DNA of 40,494 nt from contig QOUV01000017.1 of assembly GCA_003862155.1 (NCBI GenBank), positions 1 to 40,494 on the forward strand, read 5' to 3'. A model generated the notes under the pieces. It made no database searches. It had not been told where the DNA came from and was given only the letters and a program-made list of their open reading frames with translations. Made by a program: the position numbers and the translations under genes. Below, one piece after another: positions 1-5,378 of the stretch (its first letter is position 1; the number at the start of each line of letters is the position of its first letter). Origin of the DNA: Lachnospiraceae bacterium (GTDB lineage Bacteria; Bacillota; Clostridia; Lachnospirales; Lachnospiraceae).

Positions 1-2
1 GA

Positions 3-83
3 GAAAAGGTTCCAGGCGATGAACTTGAAAAACTCATGCCGTGGTCAGAATCAATACCGGAGATCTGCCGAAAGAAAAAATAA
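3..83 (+). CDS. IS66-type transposase, C-terminal fragment
   Basis: An open frame enters from the left edge and stops at TAA 81-83. The 26 visible residues contain LEKLMPWSESIPEICRKKK. A pattern of acidic residues, LMPWSESIPE, a Cys-Arg pair and a basic tail resembles the C-terminal end of IS66-family transposases (TnpC) as I recall them. No catalytic residues are inside the window, so activity cannot be judged. The following hairpin terminator at 95-118 supports this being the real end of a gene. The assignment rests on a short tail and is tentative. Confidence 0.42.
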   Translation, partial: EKVPGDELEKLMPWSESIPEICRKKK

Positions 84-94
84 GCAAGAATAAA

Positions 95-118
95 CCAGCC
101 CGAAAGGGCTGGAATTTT
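95..118 (+). terminator. intrinsic terminator after the transposase fragment
   Basis: A 7-bp GC-rich stem (CCAGCCC / GGGCTGG) closes a GAAA tetraloop and is followed by AATTTTT. It sits 12 bases after the stop codon of the transposase fragment on the same strand. Confidence 0.8.
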
Positions 119-206
119 TGAAACTTAGGGAACCTGAAGAAGGTCAAAGTTTAATAGTAACGCGTCAAGAATTTTTTTTGAAGGTGACGGGTTATCTACC
201 ATTTAC

Positions 207-601
207 GGAAAATCCAAAAGTTTAGATTTTCTCAAAATGCTTATCTTTTGGTCTTTGGTTCGGAATAGTGTAGTGCTGGCGGTCTATCTATTGTTTTCGG
301 TTGCTTGCTTCTTTACCGTACATGAGCATTGCTGCTCGTAAGTAAGTGCCGGTTTTAAAGGCTGTGGTATGCTTGCAGTCATAATTTTCTCCATAAAAAA
401 AGTCCCAACCGTGGTCCGCAGTACGTTTCCGCCTTATGCGTGGTGGGCTCTTTCAATTACATTATACCCGAAATGGGGAAAAATACAAGCACTTATTTGA
501 AGCCATACACAAATGTATAGACATAGTGTTACAGTTCGCGTGCTGCCTTGAACTGTAACAGCATAAAAATAAAACACCAGCCATAATGCCAAATCATTTC
601 T
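207..601. other. gene-poor debris between the IS end and the toxin gene
   Basis: About 400 bases with no complete gene. The only coding-like stretch is the minus-strand remnant at 288-452, listed separately. A TATAAT-like hexamer on the minus strand near 463-468 could be an old promoter for it. The bases around 490-600 show no recognisable feature. The setting, between an IS end and a truncated toxin gene, suggests decayed mobile DNA. Confidence 0.5.
288..452 (-). pseudogene. unidentified coding remnant, 54 codons without a start
   Basis: A minus-strand frame runs from a TGA at 453-455 to TAG at 288-290 with protein-like composition, for example DHGWDFFYGENYDCKHTT and a tail RAAMLMYGKEASNRKQ. 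There is no ATG, GTG or TTG start at its head and no ribosome site, so it is most likely the 3' part of a gene that was cut off. I do not recognise the family. It could also be a chance open frame. Confidence 0.25.
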
Positions 602-637
602 TGGCACCTGTTTCGTTATTTTAGTGCCAGGCACCCT
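602..637. repeat. REP-like palindrome at the 3' end of the PIN gene
   Basis: The sequence runs TGGCACC, then an AT-rich centre, then GTGCCAGGCACC. TGGCAC (602-607) pairs with GTGCCA (624-629), and GTGCCAGGCAC (624-634) is itself a palindrome, so alternative hairpins are possible. This GGTGCCTGGCACC style of hairpin resembles REP/REPIN-type repeats that are scattered in many Firmicutes genomes. It supplies the last codons and the stop of the PIN toxin gene on the minus strand. Confidence 0.5.
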
Positions 638-960
638 TTCACGGATAGAGGGAGATTCTCACTTGGTTTATTTTTTAATGCATAAGTTTTGATCACCGGA
701 TCACGACAAATTTCTATCTTCGTTTGAGTATCAATAAGATTTATCATCATCTTAAATCTTGTAAGACCATTCGAGTCAAATCGACCGCTATATTTTTTCA
801 TAAGTCTGTCTATTGTTTCGTGATACTCTTCCAAGATTTCGTCTGTGGCAAATGCATTAACATTTCCTGATGATATTGCTTCTAAAACCCGTCTTGGTGC
901 CCCGCCAAAGAAAACACCTGATGCCACTACGTTTGTGTCAATTACTATTTTCATCCGCAT
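616..960 (-). CDS. PIN-domain toxin, C-terminally altered
   Basis: The 114-residue product begins MRMKIVIDTNVVASGVFFGG, the first strand and first acidic residue (Asp8) of a PIN ribonuclease fold, followed by ATDEILEEY (residues 38-46) with the second acidic site. The family (COG1569-type toxins, about 135-145 residues) continues after the CRDP motif with a third acidic cluster and a final strand. Here the sequence changes character after CRDP (85-88), and the last residues are encoded by the palindrome at 602-637. The distal catalytic acids are therefore missing and the toxin is probably inactive. The start overlaps the 3' end of the antitoxin gene by 10 bases, the usual coupling of such pairs. 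Met3 is an alternative start. Confidence 0.8.
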   Translation of the reverse strand: MRMKIVIDTNVVASGVFFGGAPRRVLEAISSGNVNAFATDEILEEYHETIDRLMKKYSGRFDSNGLTRFKMMINLIDTQTKIEICRDPVIKTYALKNKPSENLPLSVKGCLALK

Positions 961-1211
961 TTTCCTTTACGAACATCTTTTATAGCCTCATTGATATCAT
1001 CTTCAGTAAGCCCCACAGAAGCAGCCCATTCTTGTGCTTCATCAAGACTTTTCTCAAACTCTTCCTCACTTGGCATCTTAACCGGCTTGATAACTAAAGT
1101 ATCGCCAAACACCACATATGCCAACCTGTCCCCGTACTTAATGTTCATTTCTTTTCTTGCCTTTGCAGGAATAGAAATCTGTCCTTTAGATGAAACTTTC
1201 AACATATCCAT
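951..1211 (-). CDS. AbrB/MazE-family antitoxin
   Basis: This is an 86-residue protein with an N-terminal swapped-hairpin AbrB/SpoVT DNA-binding domain: LKVSSKGQISIPAKARKEM (residues 4-22), then KYGDRL. The C-terminal half is acidic and helical, the part that usually binds and neutralises the partner toxin. The ATG at 1211 follows AAAGGAG by 7 bases. The gene overlaps the PIN toxin gene directly downstream. An 8-bp inverted repeat upstream (1236-1264) is a candidate operator for self-repression. Unlike its partner, this gene looks complete. Confidence 0.88.
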   Translation of the reverse strand: MDMLKVSSKGQISIPAKARKEMNIKYGDRLAYVVFGDTLVIKPVKMPSEEEFEKSLDEAQEWAASVGLTEDDINEAIKDVRKGKCG

Positions 1212-1235
1212 AAGCCGTCTCCTTTCAAAAGTAAA

Positions 1236-1264
1236 ATATTCTTACTTCCCTAAATAAAGAATAT
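1236..1264. promoter_or_regulatory. inverted repeat upstream of the antitoxin gene
   Basis: ATATTCTT (1236-1243) and AAGAATAT (1257-1264) form a perfect 8-bp inverted repeat with a 13-base centre. It begins 25 bases before the antitoxin start. AbrB-type antitoxins commonly repress their own operon, so an autoregulatory operator is a reasonable inference. Confidence 0.4.
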
Positions 1265-1336
1265 CATGATTTGTTTTCCAAAGCAAGTGCTTTAATAGCA
1301 GTCACACAGGTATCTGGTAATAATTTTTTACACAAA

Positions 1337-1392
1337 AAATAAAAAGCAGCTGCAATCCAGCAAAATATTCCTTTGCCGAATTACAGCTGCTT
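1337..1392 (-). terminator. terminator of the macrodomain gene
   Basis: On the minus strand AAGCAGCTG (1392-1384) pairs with CAGCTGCTT (1352-1344). A nested GGCAAA/TTTGCT helix sits inside, and the stem is followed by a run rich in T. It lies 16 bases beyond the macrodomain stop codon. Confidence 0.75.
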
Positions 1393-1407
1393 ACTGTCAT
1401 ATAATTG

Positions 1408-2244
1408 TTATCTTATTCTCTTAAATCCTCTCGCATCCCTGTCTGCTGTTCCCAGCAGTTTCTCATAGATTTCCATGTCGCTGTCCTTAAAGACATTGAA
1501 GATCACTTTCTTCATACAGCTGTCCGGATGCTCGTCAAGCCACTGCTTTACTGTTGCGACTGCGATCTCTGCTGCCTTCTGTGGCGGGAACATGAATACT
1601 CCGGTGGAGATGCAGCAGAAGGCTATGTTATCACACTCATTTGATGCGGCGAGATCAAGGCAGGCAAGGTAACACTGCGCCAGCTGGTCCTTATGTGTCT
1701 GTGTCAGGTATGGAGAGACGATCGGGCCGACGACATGGATCACATGCTTCGCAGGAAGATTAAAAGCCGGACTTAGCATAGGTACTGCGGTTGGCTGCTC
1801 ATAGTCCCGGCCATATTTCTGCTTCATCTTCTCCATTTGTTGATGCATGTATTCTCTAAGTTCAATGCCTGATTGAGAATGTATCACGTTATCTATACAC
1901 GTATGCATCGGCACAAAGCAGCCTAACATCTGGGAGTTGGCGGCGTTTACAATTGCATCGGCCGCAAGCCTTGTGATGTCTCCCTGCCAGATTGCAATGC
2001 CCTTGCAGACCTCGGGTATATCGCTGATTTCTACTATTCCTTTTTCTCTGGCTCTTTCCTGGAGATACTCATCCTGAATGGCAAGTACCTCTGCCGGGAG
2101 TTTCTTTGGCATACGGATATTCATAAGAGAACGTAACAGCCTGCGCTTCCCGTCCGTATCATCCGGCGTCTTAATATCGCTATATTCTATGGAATCTGCC
2201 TTAAATGCCTCAACCAGATAATCCAGTCTTTCTTCCTGTGTCAT
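1408..2244 (-). CDS. Zn-dependent macrodomain ADP-ribosyl hydrolase
   Basis: The N-terminal helical part (residues 1-85) is followed by a macrodomain opening with IAIWQGDITRLAADAIVNAAN. The stretch GCFVPMHTCIDNVIH that follows carries the Cys-x-His-x-Cys-type insert of the zinc macrodomain subclass, known to remove ADP-ribose from proteins. HVVGPIVSP and CISTGVFMFPPQKAA complete the ligand pocket. In many Firmicutes and some fungi this subclass is paired with a SirTM sirtuin and lipoyl carrier genes. None is visible here, so the substrate is open. I chose the ATG at 2244, which has TTGGAG nine bases upstream. The frame extends to a GTG at 2271 without a good ribosome site. It lies about 50 bases downstream of the flavin/ferredoxin gene, so they may share a transcript. 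Confidence 0.85.
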   Translation of the reverse strand: MTQEERLDYLVEAFKADSIEYSDIKTPDDTDGKRRLLRSLMNIRMPKKLPAEVLAIQDEYLQERAREKGIVEISDIPEVCKGIAIWQGDITRLAADAIVNAANSQMLGCFVPMHTCIDNVIHSQSGIELREYMHQQMEKMKQKYGRDYEQPTAVPMLSPAFNLPAKHVIHVVGPIVSPYLTQTHKDQLAQCYLACLDLAASNECDNIAFCCISTGVFMFPPQKAAEIAVATVKQWLDEHPDSCMKKVIFNVFKDSDMEIYEKLLGTADRDARGFKRIR

Positions 2245-2294
2245 ATCGTTCATCTCCAATCTTTGTTCCACTCACCAAATGTCCGGCTGGTTTT

Positions 2295-2663
2295 TCAGTC
2301 AGATATTTTTTCGACTGCTCCCTGATGGCAGACACTAAGACAATTGCCGCAGTGCAGACAATGATCCTGCTCGATGACAAAAAGTATTTTTTCAAAGCCA
2401 AGCTCCCTTACCTTTCCGCGGATTGAGACTGCCACGCTGGTCATGGTGCTGTCATCCTTCATGGCAGTCAGCGCCAGAAAGCCTCGTTTTTTTAATCTGT
2501 CATAGAAATTTTTGCCTCTGGCAGTGAGAAAATACAGGCTGTCTCCGTCACTGTCCATCATATCGATGGCAGCCGTCACAGGCAAGCCCTCATCATCCAC
2601 AGTCGCTACAATTGTTCTGTGGATCTCTTTTACTACATAATCAAGATATTTACTTGCAGTCAT
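2295..2663 (-). CDS. PNPOx-like flavin protein fused to a ferredoxin tail, internally shortened
   Basis: Residues 1-95 match the start of a pyridoxamine-phosphate-oxidase-like split barrel (YVVKEIHRTIVATVDDEG, then LYFLTARGKNFYDRLKKR). Residues 96-122 are a single 4Fe-4S ferredoxin motif, CLHCGNCLSVCHQGAV. Homologues of this architecture, as I recall them, carry about 80 more residues between the two parts, completing the flavin barrel. Here GFEKI runs straight into the ferredoxin segment. The usual Pro after the fourth Cys is His. This looks like an in-frame deletion, so the product may not hold flavin. The start at 2663 follows AGGAGG by five bases; an extended frame to 2699 lacks a ribosome site. 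Confidence 0.65.
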   Translation of the reverse strand: MTASKYLDYVVKEIHRTIVATVDDEGLPVTAAIDMMDSDGDSLYFLTARGKNFYDRLKKRGFLALTAMKDDSTMTSVAVSIRGKVRELGFEKILFVIEQDHCLHCGNCLSVCHQGAVEKISD

Positions 2664-2741
2664 CTTTACCTCCTGATGCAAAAGTGTTTTATGAGTCACC
2701 TTTCGTCTTTTGGTGTAATATTTTTAATTTCAACTATAGAA

Positions 2742-2770
2742 ATAATATCACGTCATTTAGTTTTTGTCAA
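2742..2770 (-). promoter_or_regulatory. sigma-A promoter of the flavin/ferredoxin and macrodomain genes
   Basis: On the minus strand TTGACA (2770-2765) and TATTAT (2747-2742) are separated by exactly 17 bases, about 80 bases upstream of the start at 2663. Confidence 0.65.
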
Positions 2771-2866
2771 CATCTTTATTACATTATGATTTGCTGTGTC
2801 TTCGTTTTTTTACAATTTTTTACTATAATAAAGTTCTATACTGAAAACATGATTTGAAAGAACAAG

Positions 2867-2907
2867 GGCGTTCGGACAGCAGCAGGCTGTCCGGGCGCCT
2901 TTCTTTT
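2867..2907 (+). terminator. terminator-like hairpin in the leader of the tyramine-oxidase-B-like gene
   Basis: A 14-bp stem (2867-2880 with 2886-2899, including two U-G pairs) closes a five-base loop and is followed by TTTCTTTTG. It lies 45 bases before the start of the next gene on the same strand, downstream of TATAAT-like and TATACT-like hexamers. It could be an attenuator of that gene. No upstream plus-strand gene needs it as a terminator. Confidence 0.5.
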
Positions 2908-2952
2908 GTTATTCTGAAGATTCAAGTGCGGCGGAACCGCAAAGGAGGAAAG

Positions 2953-4089
2953 ATGAGTTATCCTGAGATTGATTTTTTGTATCTGAACGAAGATGACATG
3001 ATCAAGGCCGGCGTCCGTGATATGAAGGGCTGCATTGAGGCCATGGAAGAGATGTTCAAGCTGATGAAGGTCGGCGATTACCGCATGGGCGGCGCGAATG
3101 GAAATTCACACGGCAGCATGGTCATGTTCCCGAAGACGTCGCCGTTCCCTGAGATGCCTACAGATGGTGCCGACCGCAGATTCATGGCGATGCCTGCATA
3201 TCTTGGTGGACAGTTCGATATGGCCGGAGTCAAGTGGTACGGCAGCAATGCCGAGAACCGTAAAAAGGGCCTGCCCCGCTCGATTCTGATGCTTATTTTA
3301 AATGACAAGGATACAGGTGCTCCGAAAGCTTTTATGTCTGCAAACATCCTGTCGGCATATCGTACAGGCGCTGTTCCCGGCGTTGGCTTCAAGAAATTTG
3401 CCAGAGAAGATGCGACAACTCTCGGAATAGTCGGCCCTGGTGTCATGAGCAAGACCGCACTCGCTGCTGCATTAGCTGTCCGTCCGACTATAGATAAGGT
3501 CAAGGTAAAAGGCCGTGGGAAAGCTTCTCTTATGAGATTTATCGGGGAAGTTCAGGAACTCTATCCGGATATCGACATAGTTCCAGTAGATACTATGGAA
3601 GAGGCTGTACGCGACTCGGATATCGTATCGGTGTCCACCTCAGCTCCTGCCGGCGACCCGTTACTTTACCCTTACATCAAAGAGGACTGGATCAAGCCTG
3701 GCGCTCTGGTCGAGTCGACTGCCGCACTCAGATTTGACGATGATTTTATCATAAATCGTGCAAGGACAGTTACTGACAATATCATGCTTTACGAGGCCTG
3801 GGAGTCAGAGATGAAGCCTGACGCTTACAAAACGATTCCTATTCCGGCCGTTCGTGTTGAAGATCTTATCGCTGAAGGAAAAATGTCAAAGGACCAGATT
3901 GATGACCTTGGTGACATCCTTCTCGGAAAGAAACCTGTTCACAGAGATAAAGACGAGATCACCATTTACTCGGTTGGCGGCATGCCTACAGAGGATGTGG
4001 CATGGGGAACCATGGTCTATCGAAACGCAGTTAAAAAGGGCATCGGACAGAAACTGAATCTGTGGGACGCCCCGAAGATGGTAGTCTGA
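2953..4089 (+). CDS. tyramine oxidase subunit B-like / ornithine cyclodeaminase-mu-crystallin family protein
   Basis: The 378-residue protein has the ornithine cyclodeaminase/mu-crystallin fold. An N-terminal lid and substrate part (FLYLNEDDMIKAGVRDMKGCIEAM) is followed by SANILSAYRTGAVPGVGFKKFAR and a Rossmann segment TLGIVGPGVMSKTALAAAL. It then has DIVSVSTSAPAGDP, as in NAD(P)-binding members. It best fits the group annotated as tyramine oxidase subunit B; that name is inherited from the family and no partner subunit is visible. The ATG at 2953 follows AAAGGAGGAAAG. An in-frame extension to a TTG at 2854 runs through the hairpin at 2867-2907 and is not believed. The gene stands alone between oppositely oriented neighbours. 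It could be a simple dehydrogenase or imine reductase. Confidence 0.78.
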   Translation: MSYPEIDFLYLNEDDMIKAGVRDMKGCIEAMEEMFKLMKVGDYRMGGANGNSHGSMVMFPKTSPFPEMPTDGADRRFMAMPAYLGGQFDMAGVKWYGSNAENRKKGLPRSILMLILNDKDTGAPKAFMSANILSAYRTGAVPGVGFKKFAREDATTLGIVGPGVMSKTALAAALAVRPTIDKVKVKGRGKASLMRFIGEVQELYPDIDIVPVDTMEEAVRDSDIVSVSTSAPAGDPLLYPYIKEDWIKPGALVESTAALRFDDDFIINRARTVTDNIMLYEAWESEMKPDAYKTIPIPAVRVEDLIAEGKMSKDQIDDLGDILLGKKPVHRDKDEITIYSVGGMPTEDVAWGTMVYRNAVKKGIGQKLNLWDAPKMVV

Positions 4090-4131
4090 TCATTCGTCTG
4101 AATTAATCAAGCCCTGCATCAATAATCTTTT

Positions 4132-5316
4132 TTATACGGATCTTACCGAGTAGTCAGTGTCCACATGGATACTGACATCGTAAGGTCCGATTTTTTCGCT
4201 TATCAGTTTTTTTATAAGAGACTTAAGCTCAGATTCACTCATATCAAACCCGTATGGTACCAGAATGTCAAAAAACATCCTGTCCATGCCCGCCTTCGAT
4301 TCTTTTACAATTCTAAAGTCGTGAAGCGAAAGGGACGGGTTTACCTCTTCGATGATCGAGAGGACTTTGTTTTTCAATGAGAGGACCTTTGGATCGTCTG
4401 TCACGATAGGGTCCATATGGATCACTGCTTCGCAATTCAGTTTCTCCTCAAGAGCATCTTCTGCCGCATCTATGACTTCATGAAGCTCCACGAGATTTCC
4501 ATCAGCCGGAACTTCGGCGTGGAGGGAGACCATGCGCTTTCCCGGACCGTAATCGTGCACTATCAGATCGTGAATTCCCGAAATCCTCGGATCCTGCTCT
4601 AGCATTATCTCTCTTACTTTGTCTGTAAAATGCGGATCAGGCGCCTCTCCGAGAAGAGGATTAAGCGTATCCTTTGCGGAGCTCAATCCCTCATAAGCTA
4701 CGAAAAGTCCGACAACGATTCCGCAGATACCATCGAGATAGATGAATCCTGTTCTGGCTGAGACGATCTGAGCCACCGTAACTATCGCAGTAGAAATGCA
4801 GTCGCTCATCGAATCCTTAGCCACCGCCTTAAGTGAAAGCGACCCGATCTTTTTTCCGATGGAGCTGTTGTAGAACATCATGTAAAGTTTGATGCAGATT
4901 GAAAACAGAAGAATCGCGATCGCAGCCAGCGAAAATGTGGTCTTCTCGGGGTGTACGATCCTTAGCACTGAATCGCGTACCAGCTCGTAGGCCATGATTA
5001 TTATAAGAGTCGAAACAATAAAACCCGAAACGTACTCTATCCTGCCGTGACCGTAAGGATGCTCAGGATCGGCCTTCTGAGCCGAGAGCTTGAAACCTGC
5101 GATCGTAACGACCGAAGAGAGCACGTCGGACAGATTGTTCATCGCATCTGCGACTATAGAGATCGAATGTGTAAAAAAGCCTGCTGCAAGCTTGGACAGT
5201 GTAAGCAGCAGGTTAAAAAAGATCCCGCAGATTCCGCAGAGATTCCCCCACGCGGTTCTCTGCCTCTCCTCTGTATCATCTTTTTTTATAAAAAATCTGC
5301 TCAGTAAAGTTAACAT
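4132..5316 (-). CDS. cation diffusion facilitator, manganese-type
   Basis: The 394-residue protein has six predicted membrane helices and a cytoplasmic C-terminal metal-binding domain (about 215-310), with an extra C-terminal stretch. The transport-site positions read Asp57 and Asn61 in helix 2 (ADAMNNLSD) and Asp168 and Asp172 in helix 5 (KDSMSD). Zinc exporters of the family carry His at the first helix-5 position. The Asn/Asp-Asp-Asp set is the pattern of Mn2+ (and Fe2+) exporters, so Mn2+ efflux by proton exchange is the likely role. HPYGHGRIEY marks the helix 2-3 loop. The promoter and a perfect 10-bp inverted repeat lie just upstream (5333-5378), suggesting metal-responsive control. It follows the feoAB gene on the same strand. 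Confidence 0.88.
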   Translation of the reverse strand: MLTLLSRFFIKKDDTEERQRTAWGNLCGICGIFFNLLLTLSKLAAGFFTHSISIVADAMNNLSDVLSSVVTIAGFKLSAQKADPEHPYGHGRIEYVSGFIVSTLIIIMAYELVRDSVLRIVHPEKTTFSLAAIAILLFSICIKLYMMFYNSSIGKKIGSLSLKAVAKDSMSDCISTAIVTVAQIVSARTGFIYLDGICGIVVGLFVAYEGLSSAKDTLNPLLGEAPDPHFTDKVREIMLEQDPRISGIHDLIVHDYGPGKRMVSLHAEVPADGNLVELHEVIDAAEDALEEKLNCEAVIHMDPIVTDDPKVLSLKNKVLSIIEEVNPSLSLHDFRIVKESKAGMDRMFFDILVPYGFDMSESELKSLIKKLISEKIGPYDVSIHVDTDYSVRSV

Positions 5317-5332
5317 AATCCCACCCGGTAAG

Positions 5333-5378
5333 CAAAAATATATTCCTTTTATTATATATTTTTGTTAAACAAATGCAA
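5333..5378 (-). promoter_or_regulatory. CDF promoter overlapped by a perfect inverted repeat
   Basis: The arms CAAAAATATA (5333-5342) and TATATTTTTG (5355-5364) are exact reverse complements around a 12-base centre. On the minus strand a TATAAT (5356-5351) falls inside the palindrome, with TTGCAT (5378-5373) 16 bases further upstream inside the end of feoAB. A repressor bound there would block the CDF gene; a metalloregulator is the obvious guess. Confidence 0.5.

Larger units (their letters stand above)
1..206. mobile_element. right end of an IS66-like insertion sequence (partial)
   Basis: The window opens inside the last codons of a probable transposase gene, followed by a hairpin terminator and about 90 non-coding bases. 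These end in a stretch at 183-206 whose reverse complement begins GTAAATGGTAGATAACCC. A GTAA start and a short non-coding tail after the transposase fit IS66-family ends as I remember them. The left end lies outside the window and no target duplication can be checked, so the exact border at 206 is an inference. Confidence 0.35.

Noticed and set aside
2854-2952. N-terminal extension of the tyramine-oxidase-B-like protein
   Set aside because: It would start at TTG, run through a strong hairpin and add a basic segment not expected in the family; a perfect AGGAGG stands before ATG 2953.
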